A DNA stretch of 52,262 nt from Flammeovirga sp. OC4 (GTDB lineage: Bacteria > Bacteroidota > Bacteroidia > Cytophagales > Flammeovirgaceae), in the NCBI RefSeq assembly GCF_000812565.1, contig NZ_JTAM01000062.1, positions 1 through 52,262 of the forward strand, written 5' to 3'. Every line of letters starts with the position of its first letter. The first letter of the stretch is position 1. The notes beneath the pieces were generated by a model, which saw only the letters and a list, made by a program, of their open reading frames with translations, was not told the origin of the DNA and ran no database searches. Made by a program: the position numbers and the translations under genes. Shown in pieces: positions 10,401 through 23,748 of the stretch.

Positions 10401-10489
10401 AGGTTTAAAACGCTAAAAAATGTTATCTATAAACCTTATTTACCCAACATTTTCATCTTAGTTATTCCTATTTTGAGTACTAAATACAT

Positions 10490-10627
10490 TGTAAACTAAA
10501 TTACCTTTAACCTCTACTCAATCTTTCTACAAGCATTTATCGGGGCAACTTTTAAGCTTCCTTCTTCGTCATATCTGTCTTAAACACAAAAACGAAGCAT
10601 AAAAATCAAGGCTTTGAAGGCAAAACT
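10490..10627. repeat. Dispersed non-coding repeat, second copy
   Basis: Related along its full length to 1713-1840, with identical blocks TGTAAACTAAATTA, ACAAGCATT, CTTCCTTCTTC and AAAACGAAGCA in the same order and orientation. It lies between the GH2 gene's terminator and the susC promoter. No open reading frame fits it. Confidence 0.65.
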
Positions 10628-10649
10628 AAGTCACTTTAGTACAATAAAA

Positions 10650-10678
10650 AACTCCTAAGTAAAAGTTACTTAGGAGTT
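10650..10678 (-). terminator. Intrinsic terminator after the sulfatase-GH16-GH2 operon
   Basis: AACTCCTAAGTAA at 10650-10662 and TTACTTAGGAGTT at 10666-10678 form a perfect 13-bp stem with a 3-nt loop. On the minus strand it is followed by a run of T. It lies 137 bp beyond the GH2 stop codon. Confidence 0.8.
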
Positions 10679-10814
10679 AGTCACAATGAAATGAAATGAA
10701 ATTTTACATCAAAATCTATCATAGGTACATCGAAAGCCTATGTCTACAATTATGACTTTCAATGAATTGATCGCTTTTAACTAAGGGTTGATTACACTAT
10801 TTATATATATTAAA

Positions 10815-14093
<3,279 letters not shown>

Positions 14094-14153
14094 TTAAGCG
14101 ATATTTGATACCATCATTTCACAACTTCACTCGTGATTTGAGAATGGTGAGCT

Positions 14154-15653
14154 TTAGAGTTTTACAAAACGCTTAGTTGTAACAACATTATTGTGGCTAA
14201 CTTTAATGATATACACACCATTCACCCACTCACTAATGTCAATGCTCTCTTGAGGTGCAATCTCTTTTTCCAACATTACATTTCCAGAAACGCTATGAAT
14301 TGAGATATTTGTTGCACTCTGTAGACCTTTGATTTTGATCGACTCCAATGCAGGATTAGGGAAGATTTCGATCTTATTTCCTAATCCTTGATCAATTGAA
14401 GTCACCTCGTCCACTATTAGAATATTTTTAAGCGGTGTTAACTCAACCGTTTGATTTTCTTTTGATGAAGTAAAACGTGCATGAATTTCATAATAATGAC
14501 CAGCCTCTAACTGTGCCGAATTAGAAACACCTTGCAGATTAAAAAATGCTGAAGCTTGTCCTGCCGCTTTACCATTAATTGAGGCTTGCGAAGTAGCTGC
14601 TACTTTTACAATTTCGCTTGATGCGTTCATTTCTACCAATTCCACATCCATATTTGATGTCGATTTGAATCCACTTCCTGCATCAAAGTAACAGTTAAAA
14701 TTCAAGCCGTTATTCTTCCCAAACTCAACGTTTTCATATTCTTTTGCATAAGCTTGAATTTGAGAAGCTGCTTTCCAAACTCTAACATATTGACAAGCCA
14801 TTTCTGTAGGGAAACCTACTGTAGTAGTAGAATCCGCTACGGGATAACGAACACCGTCAACATATTTCACAAATGGATTTCTTAAGCCCATAGACACTGT
14901 AATGTGCATCGGTAAATGCCAGTATAGATTTTCTTTACGTCCTCTCTCAATACCATCTATGTACCAAAAAATAGAATCTACTCTACTCAAAACTCCGTAC
15001 GTGTGATAGTCATCTCTTGGATCAAAATCTGCATACCATTTATTTTGAGCAATTTCAGGTTTACCATGTGGTCTGATCTGAACCAACTCTCCATTTTCTC
15101 TTGCAACAGCATGCAAGTTCATATCAATTGCTTCTGGACCTTCCCACTCATTTTTATCAAAGTCCCATTCTTTTTGGGTCAATTCCACAACATCAATCTC
15201 ACTATACTTTGCTTGTCCATCTTCTGTTGGATCAGGTTGATTGATACTGTACAACCAGAAAGCTGGACTAACGCCAGGAAAACGATCGGCTCCTTTAATC
15301 TTTGCTTCAAAATAACCATAAGTAATGGTTTGGTTATTTCTGATGATGCCTGATTTATAATATAATTCTTCATTCTGACCAAAGTGCGTATTGCGTCTAT
15401 GTGTCTCCTGAATCATTCTGATTCTTAATTCATTATTCTCTACATAAGCTAGTGACGGTTCCCATGACCAAACGCCCCAATCATTAGGGTCATTCTCCCA
15501 CTTGTCAGTATCTAATGATTCAAATTCATCGGAGTGTGTTTCTTCTTTCTCCCATACTAAATCTGGGTGAGAAACGGGTGTTTGTGCTAAAGCGTTGTTT
15601 GTAAATACAGCTGCTAAAAATAACAGCTGTATTAGTTTAGTTATTTTGTTCAT
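14154..15653 (-). CDS. GH16 beta-agarase/beta-porphyranase-like endoglycanase with T9SS sorting domain
   Basis: A 499-residue secreted enzyme with a signal peptide ending in NALAQ. The GH16 domain spans about residues 30-290 and has the catalytic motif E152-I-D154-V-V-E157 (nucleophile Glu152, acid/base Glu157). The stretch [20 protein letters not shown] is characteristic of the agarase/porphyranase branch of GH16. A middle region (about 295-420) may bind carbohydrate or act as a linker. The last 70 residues, starting near IEIFPNPA and ending TTKRFVKL, are a type IX secretion C-terminal signal. The enzyme is therefore displayed at or released from the surface, where it would cut the polymer. 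Its start overlaps the sulfatase stop by 17 bp, indicating translational coupling. Porphyran or agar as substrate is inferred. Confidence 0.9.
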   Translation of the reverse strand: MNKITKLIQLLFLAAVFTNNALAQTPVSHPDLVWEKEETHSDEFESLDTDKWENDPNDWGVWSWEPSLAYVENNELRIRMIQETHRRNTHFGQNEELYYKSGIIRNNQTITYGYFEAKIKGADRFPGVSPAFWLYSINQPDPTEDGQAKYSEIDVVELTQKEWDFDKNEWEGPEAIDMNLHAVARENGELVQIRPHGKPEIAQNKWYADFDPRDDYHTYGVLSRVDSIFWYIDGIERGRKENLYWHLPMHITVSMGLRNPFVKYVDGVRYPVADSTTTVGFPTEMACQYVRVWKAASQIQAYAKEYENVEFGKNNGLNFNCYFDAGSGFKSTSNMDVELVEMNASSEIVKVAATSQASINGKAAGQASAFFNLQGVSNSAQLEAGHYYEIHARFTSSKENQTVELTPLKNILIVDEVTSIDQGLGNKIEIFPNPALESIKIKGLQSATNISIHSVSGNVMLEKEIAPQESIDISEWVNGVYIIKVSHNNVVTTKRFVKL

Positions 15654-17043
15654 TACCTAGTTTATATTTGTCCATTCTATCGTTATCATACTTTTCAAAC
15701 TGTCTCTTCAGTTGCCATAACGGTCTCTCCAATGTCAATTCCCACTCGTACAATAGTTTAAAAAGTTCTTTTACCTTATCCGTTTCTTGGTAAGCCAAGT
15801 TATTCAACTCAGACTCATCCTTTTCTATATTATAAAGCTCAGCAGGACGATCAGAATAACGGATCAATTTCCAATCTCCACTTCTTACTGCAGCTCTAGT
15901 TTCTTTTTTCCAGAATAATGTTTCATGGGGTCTTCCCTTTTTATCACCTTTGATATAAGGCATCAAGTCCACACCATCTACATCTTTCAATTTTGACACA
16001 TCTCCACCACCTGCAGCGTAGAAAGTAGGAAGTAAATCAAATGTACTTACTGGGAAATCAAATCTTGATTTCTTTGGGATCTGTCCTTTCCATGTCATTG
16101 TAAATGGTACTCGAATACCACCTTCTAAATGATTAGATTTTGTACCGGCTAATGGCAAGTTGATCGATCCATTTTTATCTGATGGACCACCATTGTCATT
16201 CGTAAATACAATCAATGTGTTGTCATCCAACCCTAACTCTTCTAATTTCTGCAATACATTTCCTGAAGCTCTATCCATTGCCCAAGTCATGGCCGCCAAT
16301 TCTTTTCTTCTTCCTTCTAACTCAGGGAATAAAGCTAAATCTTCCTCTGTGGTTTCAATTGGTGTATGTACCGCATTGTAAGAAAGGAAAATAAAGAATG
16401 GCTCATCTTGATGCTTTTCAATAAACTTGATTGTTTCTTCTGCAAAAACATCCGTAGCATATTTATTGGGCTCTTCAAAATTGTTAAAGTTTCTCTCCAT
16501 CCTCTTATCAGGGTGAGGAAATTTCTCATAAGCAAAATAGCTTCTATCTCCACCTCTAAACCCATAAAACTCATCAAAACCTCGTTTTGTAGGATGGAAT
16601 TTATCTGCATCTCCTAAATGCCATTTACCATAAAAAGCAGTCGCATACCCTAGTTCTTTCATGTAGTCGCCCATCGTCATAATATCTGTAGGCAGTCCCA
16701 TATCCACGTCCAAAAGCTTCGAAGATTCACTCATATAACCTGGTACATTGTTCTCTTCATAACCAAACTTTTGTTGGTATTGACCGGTGATCAATCCAGC
16801 TCTTGAAGGCCCACAAACAGAAGCAGTAACATAGCCTTGTGAAAACACTAAACCAGATTTGGCTAACTTATCCAATTGTGGTGTTTTGATCTCTTTACTA
16901 CCCTGAAAACCAAAATCAGCATACCCTCCATCATCCGTAAAAAATAATATGATATTAGGTTTCTTAGCTTTGTTTTTTCCTTTTTGAGCGAAAAGTTGAA
17001 AACATGGAATTAAAAAAATCAGAAGGTATACTATCCCTTTCAT
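15637..17043 (-). CDS. S1-family exo/endo-sulfatase (formylglycine type)
   Basis: A 468-residue sulfatase with a signal peptide ending near LFAQ. The metal-binding start [15 protein letters not shown] is followed by the signature C77-G-P-S-R with downstream AGLITG, where Cys77 is converted to formylglycine. The blocks [11 protein letters not shown] and [11 protein letters not shown] are also typical. It would remove sulfate from galactan oligosaccharides so that GH2 or GH16 can continue. Maturation needs a sulfatase-modifying enzyme, which is not in this window. It is the first gene of the sulfatase-GH16-GH2 operon and lies 129 bp downstream of an AraC gene. The sulfated position on the sugar cannot be deduced. 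Confidence 0.93.
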   Translation of the reverse strand: MKGIVYLLIFLIPCFQLFAQKGKNKAKKPNIILFFTDDGGYADFGFQGSKEIKTPQLDKLAKSGLVFSQGYVTASVCGPSRAGLITGQYQQKFGYEENNVPGYMSESSKLLDVDMGLPTDIMTMGDYMKELGYATAFYGKWHLGDADKFHPTKRGFDEFYGFRGGDRSYFAYEKFPHPDKRMERNFNNFEEPNKYATDVFAEETIKFIEKHQDEPFFIFLSYNAVHTPIETTEEDLALFPELEGRRKELAAMTWAMDRASGNVLQKLEELGLDDNTLIVFTNDNGGPSDKNGSINLPLAGTKSNHLEGGIRVPFTMTWKGQIPKKSRFDFPVSTFDLLPTFYAAGGGDVSKLKDVDGVDLMPYIKGDKKGRPHETLFWKKETRAAVRSGDWKLIRYSDRPAELYNIEKDESELNNLAYQETDKVKELFKLLYEWELTLERPLWQLKRQFEKYDNDRMDKYKLGNEQNN

Positions 17044-17172
17044 AACTAATAGGTATTGCTTGTAAAAAATATTTTGTCTTAGAACTTAATGTAAAATTAT
17101 ATCATATAATCTTCGTTTCTTTCGTTATAATTAGCCAAAGGTTACTCAAAATTACCCTACTAAATAATCCTC

Positions 17173-18012
17173 TTAAATGGCCATTCTAAATTCTCTTGGT
17201 GTCTTACCAATGATCATTTTAAATTGTTTATTGAAATTGGTAATCGAATTAAAACCCACCTCATAACAAACGTCAGAAATCTGATAATTTTCTTGCACCA
17301 AAAGTCTGCTGGCATTTCTAATTCTCACCTCATTCAGGTATTGCTTGAATGATTTATTCGTCACCTTTTTAAAGAATCTACAGAAAGAATTCGACGTTAA
17401 ACATGCTATATCAGCGATCTCTTGAAGATCGATGTCTTTTTCATAATTGTCTGAAATGTATTTTAACACTCTATCAATTCTATCAGAACTTGTATCGCCT
17501 TGTTGTCTCATATCTGAGGTCGATAGTTTTTTCATTTCGCTATCATTCGCCAAACGATTCAACAAGCTTAATAGAAATATAGATTGTTCTGCTGTCGATT
17601 GATCAAGACATTCCATTAATTCATCTTCTATCGACAAGCCTAAGTCATTAGAGAATGAAACTCCGAATTTTGATTTTTCTAAAAGGTCTTTGATTTTGGA
17701 GAAAATAGGTTTATCAAAAGTGCCTTGCCCCATAAAGTTTGTATCAAACTTCATCACTAAAATGCTTACATCATCTTGTCCTTCATCGTTGCGCCATAGG
17801 TGGGGCAAGTAGGGACCAACAATTACAAGATCTCCAGCAGAAAAAGAAGTCACGTCATCTCCTACAAATCGAAGACCGCTTCCTTTTTGAATAAAGATAA
17901 GTTCATACTGTTGATGATAGTGCCATAGTGTATCGTAACAAGGTGTTGTTTTTTGAGAAACTGTGATAGCCTTATTTTCTTTCGATTCAGTGTCTTTAAA
18001 AACCAATTTCAT
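17173..18012 (-). CDS. AraC-family transcriptional regulator (cupin + HTH_18)
   Basis: A 279-residue regulator. The N-terminal cupin sensor (about residues 20-110) includes WHYHQQYELIFIQKGSG and GDLVIVGPYLPHLWRN, blocks seen in sugar-sensing AraC proteins. The C-terminal double helix-turn-helix (about 180-279) contains IADIACLTSNSFCRFFK and a second helix ending GKTPREFR. It is in line with the PUL catabolic genes and is probably a local activator of the sulfatase-GH16-GH2 operon. It is about the same length and layout as the second AraC protein at 49098-49940. The ligand is unknown. Confidence 0.9.
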   Translation of the reverse strand: MKLVFKDTESKENKAITVSQKTTPCYDTLWHYHQQYELIFIQKGSGLRFVGDDVTSFSAGDLVIVGPYLPHLWRNDEGQDDVSILVMKFDTNFMGQGTFDKPIFSKIKDLLEKSKFGVSFSNDLGLSIEDELMECLDQSTAEQSIFLLSLLNRLANDSEMKKLSTSDMRQQGDTSSDRIDRVLKYISDNYEKDIDLQEIADIACLTSNSFCRFFKKVTNKSFKQYLNEVRIRNASRLLVQENYQISDVCYEVGFNSITNFNKQFKMIIGKTPREFRMAI

Positions 18013-18212
18013 AATTCAGATAATTAAATTCTCAATCAAGAGAGCGTTAATAATTCATTTCATGTGTACCTACCGTAGTATTATAAGAGGTACAGTTAGT
18101 GTAAAAAATGTCAGATAGATCATTCAACTTTGTTATAGATTAATTCTCTATTGTTGACATCGTAAAATTCACACTTATTCCTTGAATTATGATTTGAAGG
18201 CGTATCAAATTT

Positions 18213-18296
18213 GTTGTTTTTAGTGTCATTTTGCGTCTCAAAACAGCCTTTTCGCTATCAAATACGCAGTTTTACATCCGTGACACTAAAAACGAC
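18213..18296. promoter_or_regulatory. Long-spaced inverted repeat upstream of the AraC gene
   Basis: GTTGTTTTTAGTGTCA at 18213-18228 is matched by TGACACTAAAAACGAC at 18281-18296, 15 of 16 bases complementary, with a 52-bp spacer. It could be an operator with two distant half-sites, a DNA-looping site or a small mobile palindrome. The rest of the 490-bp gap between the AraC and HTCS genes holds a terminator and no believable gene. Confidence 0.45.
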
Positions 18297-18415
18297 ATTG
18301 ATTTTACAGGTTTTATAAAAAATGACTTGAAATGTACTTACAGGAACTCAGAGCAGGAATTATTCTCCAAAGAGATCATAATAGATACTTCAATATTTTA
18401 TTCTATAAGAAATAA

Positions 18416-18443
18416 AACCTCCCTACTTAAAAGTCGGGAGGTT
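18416..18443 (-). terminator. Intrinsic terminator after the HTCS gene
   Basis: AACCTCCC at 18416-18423 pairs with GGGAGGTT at 18436-18443. On the minus strand the hairpin is followed by a T-rich tract. It lies about 60 bp past the HTCS stop codon. Confidence 0.75.
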
Positions 18444-18505
18444 ACTTTGACACTCATAACATTATCTGCAACTATCCACTGATAGTTCTGTAGGCTTGCT
18501 TTGTA

Positions 18506-21500
18506 TTACTTGGACAGTTTATCATTCGTTTCACTGGCATATTTTCCTGGACTAACACCAAAGTGGTCTTTAAATAATTTACTAAAGTGAGTCCTGTTTT
18601 TGAATCCAGTCATTATCACTACATCATTGACCGTATTTTCTTTGATCAATAATAACTCTGCTGCTTTTTTTAATTTAAAAGTCCTGATAATATCATTAGG
18701 TGTTGAATTGGTAATACTCTTGATCTTTCTGAAGAATTGACTTCTACTCATTAGTAACTCCTTAGAAAACTCTTGAAGATCTATGTTCTCATTGGATAAG
18801 TTTTCGTTGAGTAAATTAGTAAAGTCTTCCAAGAACTTTTGATCGGAGTCGGAGAGTTCTTTTCTTTTTATTGGAAGGGGTACTTCCATTTGAAATCTAT
18901 CTTGAAGTACTTTTCTGCTCTTTAGTATATTCTCAATGGTGGCTACAACCTGTTTGATCTCAAAAGGCTTGGTCAGGTACGCGTCTGCACCCACGTTCAT
19001 TCCTTCTACTTTTTCATCGCTTGAAGATTTTGAGGTCAATAAAACAATGGGTAAGTGGCTCGTCTTTACGTTTCCTTTTACCATTTCACAAAGCTCTAAA
19101 CCGTTCATAACGGGCATCAGAATATCACTTAATATAAGGTCAGGCCATTCTTTCTCCAATGCCTCCATGCATGCTTTTCCATGATCAAACGTTTTGACTT
19201 TATAATGTTGGGAAAGAATATTGGATACAAAGTTTCTCAAATCTACATTGTCTTCTACATAATAGATCAAACTATTTTTAGAATTACTTCCTTTGGTAAG
19301 GAACGAAATATCCACCATTTCATTTAGAGTTCTTTGACGTTGATCATGGGATTCTTCTTTGATGGATTCTTCCACTTTGATGTCGCTTAATTCTTCTTTG
19401 ACAATCACATCAATCGGTAACTCAATCGTAAATTTCGTTCCTTTCCCCATTTCACTATCAACTTTAACTGCCCCACCATGCAAGTCGATAATCATTTTAG
19501 AAAGTTCCAAACCAATACCTGATCCCGCAGTGTATATATCTTTATTATCTGATTGATAGAATCTCTTAAATATATTTTTTTGATTTTCTTCCGAGATACC
19601 TCGTCCAGTATCTTCAACACTCAAAATCAATGTTTCTCCTTTACAATCATAGGCTATAGTAATCGTATCTTCTGCCTCCGTGAATTTAAAAGCATTATTA
19701 AGAAGGTTGTTGATGACAATTTCCAACTTACTTTCATCCGCATCTACCATTAATTGATGATCAGTACCAACGAGTTTCAACGTCTTTTTAGAATTTTCAG
19801 CCAGTTTATCAAAATCCTTTTTTACATCAGTAATAAGGTGTGTAAAATCAAAATGCTTCTTTTTCAGTTTCAACAAGTTTTGATCTGCTTTTCTAATTTC
19901 ATGTACTTGATCCACTAGCTGTAACATTTTCTTCGACTGCCTTTGCACCAAATCAATATGCTCAAATGCATCCTGATTATTTTCAAACATGCTCTTCAAT
20001 AAAGCTATAGGACCATTGATCAAAGTGAGCGGTGTTCTGAATTCATGAGAGATATTCATAAACAGCTTCAAACGTGCAGCATCTAGATCTTTCAATTTAT
20101 TTTTTTCTAAATGCTCTAGTTTTAATTTATAGCTCAATGATTTAATTCGAATAATTACGATCATTACGATAATGATCCCAATCAAAAATAAACAGAGATA
20201 AATCACTTTCGCCCAAAGTGTTTTCCACCAAGCTTCAAGGATTTGTATTTTGATAGTCCGACTTTCTGACCATTCATTTTTGGAATTAGAAGCCTGTACC
20301 TCAAAAGTATATTCACCCGCAGGTAATAAATTATAAGAAGCAATTTTATTATTGGAGGTGATAGTATTCCAATTCTCTTCTTTAGGAAGTAACCTGTACC
20401 TCAAACCATAAGTATTCGCATTTTCATAATGCAAAGAAATCAACTCAAATGACAGTGAATTCTGATCATGGTCAAGTGTTATTTTAGAGGTTTCATTCAA
20501 AACTTTGGTCAACACTGCTCCCTCTTTCTCCTCCACTTCTATTTTCTTATTGTGAATCCTTAGCTCGCCGAATAATAATGCTGGGTCATCAATTTTGGTC
20601 GAAATCTGATTGGGATCAAAATAGCATAACCCATTATTGCCACCAAAGACCATCAAACCATTTTGTAATTTAGTAGACACCACCTCAAAAGATGCAGGAA
20701 CGATACCATCACTGGTTGTATAATTGACGAAGGTTTTGGTAGTGGGATCAAACTGATTGATTCCTTTATTAGTAGCAATCCATAATCGATTGAACACATC
20801 AAACTCAAAAGTCATCACATCATTATCATCCAAACCATCTTTTTCTGTATATGTCTCAAAACAATAGGCATCTCCATCTTTCGATACCTTAGAAATACCA
20901 CCTTCCAAAACACCAACCCAAAGTTCTTGATTGGGTAATCTTTTGATACATGTAATTATGGAGCCTTGTAATGGACATGAAGCCGACATCTTTACTTTTC
21001 TACAATCCTGAGCAGTGAGTGTATGATTATCATTCAATAAAACTTGATATAATCCATTTCCATTTGTTCCTATCCAAATGCAATCTTCCAGCTCATCATA
21101 ATACATTACATTAATGCCCAAATTGGTATCATACTCCAAATTATCCAATTGATTGAGTTGATCTACTTTTTTAATTTCGCCTTTATTATCCAAACAAAAC
21201 TTATAAAGTGCATTCAACCCTGCCAACCAAATATCTCCATGGCCATCTTCAATAATGGTCTGAGCCCCTTCAAATATAAAATCTGGATTATTTTTTATTT
21301 GAAGCTGTTCCCAATTTGCATTGATATTCTTCTTTCGGAATATTCCTTTCCTTCTACTTCCACCCCAAATACTATTATGACTATCCACTAATACTTTAGA
21401 TATCAATTGATTATTAATCTTAGGATGTTTTATATTTTTAATAGATAAATCATTCAGGTCAAATAATTTATTGTCATTTGCATTGAGCGTCACATAAACT

Positions 21501-22621
21501 TTATTAGTAGCATAAGGTACAATATTGATGACTTGACTTGATTTATTTTCCTTATATTTTTCCTTCAAACCTGTATATTGAAAGAAAGGTTTATCCGTTT
21601 TGACTCGAAAAACACCTTGATTAAAACTTCCTAACCACCCTCCGTATTTACTCAATTTAATACTACTTAAACGAGTAAAATCATCCATAAAATTATAATA
21701 AATAATATTTTGATGAATGTTTTTATAATAGTTAGGTTCGGTAATAAGTGCTATAGTATTGTTATTTTTCAACAACCATAATTCTCCATTCAATCCTATT
21801 TCAACTTCAGAATAATATTCATCTTCAAGAATCGTTGTCACGTACTTTATCGTATTCGATTGCTTGTCATAATGGTAAATGTAAACATCTGTATAACTTA
21901 AGGCATAGATTGTTTTGTGACCATCAAAAGTAACATCTACACAGTAGTTGAAATGTTCGTAACTGTTATTTCTAAAAGTTTTTTTATCAATATCATAGGT
22001 CAGTAATCCTCTGTTGGAAGCAATTAATAGTTGGTTGTCTACAAAATTAGAGATATGAAAGGCTTTGAAGTTATTGCTGTATTGAGGTAACGTAAAAAGT
22101 TGATCGATCACCTTATAATTCTCTTTATCCATCACAATCAACCAACCATTTGAGGTATTACAAACGATATAATCACTCGTTTCCACTATATCTGTAATGG
22201 ATGTAGCTTCTCTCCTCTTAATGACATTTTCGGTTAAAAATAATGAGTCAAACTTATCGAGATGTTCTCTATATATAGAAAGACCTTTTTCAGTTCCGAC
22301 TAAAATATTGTTTTGATGGTCCTTATAGAGCGTAGTTATTCGATTACTTAAAAGAGCTGGCGTGTCTTGATAATAATAGCTTTTAAACTCATAACCATCA
22401 TAAATATTTAATCCCTTGAACGTCCCTACCCAAAGCAAGCCATTTTTGTCCAATTCCAAAGAAGTCACACCAAAATGCGACAGTCCTTCTTTGTAAGTCA
22501 ATTGCTTGGTGATATTGATTTCTACATTATTTGCCTGAGCAAAAAAGCTATTGATGAAACAAAATAAGAATATTAAATAGAATCTTCCTGAGGTATTAAA
22601 AAAGTAAAACTGATAGTTCAT
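18506..22621 (-). CDS. Hybrid two-component system regulator (HTCS) of the PUL
   Basis: A 1371-residue one-protein signalling system. After a signal sequence ending SFFAQA comes a periplasmic sensor of beta-propeller repeats (pattern LWVGTFKGLNIYD and similar, about residues 40-680) and a Y_Y_Y domain (about 720-790). One transmembrane helix lies at about 800-825. Then follow the histidine kinase domain with phosphoacceptor His859 in SHEFRTPL, an ATPase domain (GRGISEEN, GSGIGLELSK), a receiver with Asp1166 in LILSDILMPVMNG, and a C-terminal AraC-type HTH near 1265-1365. Such proteins sense an oligosaccharide in the periplasm and activate susC-type operons. All key residues are present. It is divergent from the GH16-like lipoprotein gene. 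Confidence 0.96.
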   Translation of the reverse strand: MNYQFYFFNTSGRFYLIFLFCFINSFFAQANNVEINITKQLTYKEGLSHFGVTSLELDKNGLLWVGTFKGLNIYDGYEFKSYYYQDTPALLSNRITTLYKDHQNNILVGTEKGLSIYREHLDKFDSLFLTENVIKRREATSITDIVETSDYIVCNTSNGWLIVMDKENYKVIDQLFTLPQYSNNFKAFHISNFVDNQLLIASNRGLLTYDIDKKTFRNNSYEHFNYCVDVTFDGHKTIYALSYTDVYIYHYDKQSNTIKYVTTILEDEYYSEVEIGLNGELWLLKNNNTIALITEPNYYKNIHQNIIYYNFMDDFTRLSSIKLSKYGGWLGSFNQGVFRVKTDKPFFQYTGLKEKYKENKSSQVINIVPYATNKVYVTLNANDNKLFDLNDLSIKNIKHPKINNQLISKVLVDSHNSIWGGSRRKGIFRKKNINANWEQLQIKNNPDFIFEGAQTIIEDGHGDIWLAGLNALYKFCLDNKGEIKKVDQLNQLDNLEYDTNLGINVMYYDELEDCIWIGTNGNGLYQVLLNDNHTLTAQDCRKVKMSASCPLQGSIITCIKRLPNQELWVGVLEGGISKVSKDGDAYCFETYTEKDGLDDNDVMTFEFDVFNRLWIATNKGINQFDPTTKTFVNYTTSDGIVPASFEVVSTKLQNGLMVFGGNNGLCYFDPNQISTKIDDPALLFGELRIHNKKIEVEEKEGAVLTKVLNETSKITLDHDQNSLSFELISLHYENANTYGLRYRLLPKEENWNTITSNNKIASYNLLPAGEYTFEVQASNSKNEWSESRTIKIQILEAWWKTLWAKVIYLCLFLIGIIIVMIVIIRIKSLSYKLKLEHLEKNKLKDLDAARLKLFMNISHEFRTPLTLINGPIALLKSMFENNQDAFEHIDLVQRQSKKMLQLVDQVHEIRKADQNLLKLKKKHFDFTHLITDVKKDFDKLAENSKKTLKLVGTDHQLMVDADESKLEIVINNLLNNAFKFTEAEDTITIAYDCKGETLILSVEDTGRGISEENQKNIFKRFYQSDNKDIYTAGSGIGLELSKMIIDLHGGAVKVDSEMGKGTKFTIELPIDVIVKEELSDIKVEESIKEESHDQRQRTLNEMVDISFLTKGSNSKNSLIYYVEDNVDLRNFVSNILSQHYKVKTFDHGKACMEALEKEWPDLILSDILMPVMNGLELCEMVKGNVKTSHLPIVLLTSKSSSDEKVEGMNVGADAYLTKPFEIKQVVATIENILKSRKVLQDRFQMEVPLPIKRKELSDSDQKFLEDFTNLLNENLSNENIDLQEFSKELLMSRSQFFRKIKSITNSTPNDIIRTFKLKKAAELLLIKENTVNDVVIMTGFKNRTHFSKLFKDHFGVSPGKYASETNDKLSK

Positions 22622-22816
22622 TCTATGATAAAAAAATGATGGTGTATTATTTCATTACGACAAGGTTATCTAAAGATAGGTAGTCTTGAATAATTCTACC
22701 AATACTTTTAGAAAGAAGATAATCGAAGGTAAGAAACTTGGTAATTTCAAGGAATTGAATGATGAAAAATGCGGTTAAATTAGTCCAAAATTATCTCAAA
22801 TGTATAGGTATATAAC
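22622..22816. promoter_or_regulatory. Divergent promoter region between HTCS and GH16-like gene
   Basis: This 195-bp gap must hold both promoters. It contains GGTAAGAAACTTGGTAATTTC at about 22728-22748, two GGTAA half-sites 12 bp apart; the second resembles the GGTAATTTC half-site upstream of susC. This suggests HTCS control of one or both genes, but the match is short. Confidence 0.35.
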
Positions 22817-23728
22817 ATGCAGCAATTTTTTAACATAGCGGTACTACTTATTTTAATGATTTCTTGCCAAAAGCAATTACCACAAAAAGCGAATGTTGAA
22901 ATAGAGGATGAATATCAAAAAATTGTCCCTTATTCCACACACCCTACAGCCAATGAATGGACATTAGATAACCGAAATAGTGATGAATTTCAAAATGGGA
23001 TAATAGATACTGCAAAATGGTTTGTACAAGGAAGTAACAATAATTATCACCTCTGGAAAGGAGATGCACCATCGCAGTTTTTTAGTAAGAATATTCAACT
23101 GTCCAAAGAACAACTGATCATTTCCTCAAAATGGCAACCGAACTCCAAGTTTTCTAAAGAAAAGTATAACGGAAAAATATATGAGAATGTGACTACAGGA
23201 GGCATAGTCAGCAAAAATAAAATCAAGGAGGGCTACATAGAGATCAAAGCAAAAGTTGCTAACTCTAGTATTAAAAGTAGTTTTGGTATTCGAAATTCAT
23301 TGTTTGAACTTCACCTATTTGATATTGTAGGTAAGCCTCGTTTTTATCAATATATGGAGAGAACTCCATTTCTTTTTAGTTATTATTCCATCAATTCCAC
23401 TTCTCCTTTACACCGCACAAAGCTATTGAGCATTCCTCTACTGAATAAAGGAAACCTTACCAATGCTTTTCATGTTTACGGTTTTGAATGGGGAAGGCAC
23501 TACTTAAAATTATTCTTGGATGGCCAAGAAATATATTCTATGAAGAATACACAATTTGAAATCGATTGGCCAATCTCAAAAGAGCCATTCGAAATATGGG
23601 TAAATGCTAGTTTGGCTAAGGAATACGGGTTACCAAAAGAAAATGAACTTCCCTCCTTATTTGTGATTGATTACATACGAATCTGGAGAAAAGAGCACCA
23701 CAAAAAAAGCCCTTTAGTAAAAAACTAA
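22817..23728 (+). CDS. GH16-like surface lipoprotein with degenerate catalytic motif
   Basis: A 303-residue lipoprotein (lipobox LMISC) with a GH16 jelly-roll over most of its length: a start resembling NSDEFQNGIIDTAKWF, then GYIEIKAKV, FHVYGFEWGRHYLKLFLDG and the C-terminal FVIDYIRIWR. Where active GH16 enzymes have E-x-D-x-x-E, this protein has E164-L-H166-L-F-D169, so the middle Asp is replaced by His and the acid/base Glu by Asp. The likely interpretation is a non-catalytic glycan-binding or sensing lipoprotein, though weak activity is possible. It is divergent from the HTCS gene, consistent with an accessory in substrate capture. GH16 fold confident; loss of activity inferred. Confidence 0.8.
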   Translation: MQQFFNIAVLLILMISCQKQLPQKANVEIEDEYQKIVPYSTHPTANEWTLDNRNSDEFQNGIIDTAKWFVQGSNNNYHLWKGDAPSQFFSKNIQLSKEQLIISSKWQPNSKFSKEKYNGKIYENVTTGGIVSKNKIKEGYIEIKAKVANSSIKSSFGIRNSLFELHLFDIVGKPRFYQYMERTPFLFSYYSINSTSPLHRTKLLSIPLLNKGNLTNAFHVYGFEWGRHYLKLFLDGQEIYSMKNTQFEIDWPISKEPFEIWVNASLAKEYGLPKENELPSLFVIDYIRIWRKEHHKKSPLVKN

Positions 23729-23732
23729 GGGC
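23709..23732. terminator. Bidirectional terminator between convergent genes
   Basis: GCCCTTTAG at 23709-23717 pairs with CTAAGGGC at 23725-23732. It overlaps the stop codon of the GH16-like gene. The minus-strand side has a strong T run (ending the small HTH gene); the plus side is weaker. Confidence 0.7.
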
Positions 23733-23748
23733 AGTTTAAATTTCTTTC

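Noticed and set aside
10686-10702. Short tandem repeat of ATGAA units as a possible phase-variation tract
   Set aside because: Only about three units, outside any gene, and next to a terminator.
18231-18482. Plus-strand open frame of 83 codons between the AraC and HTCS genes
   Set aside because: It runs through the inverted repeat arm and the HTCS terminator, and its sequence has no recognisable character.
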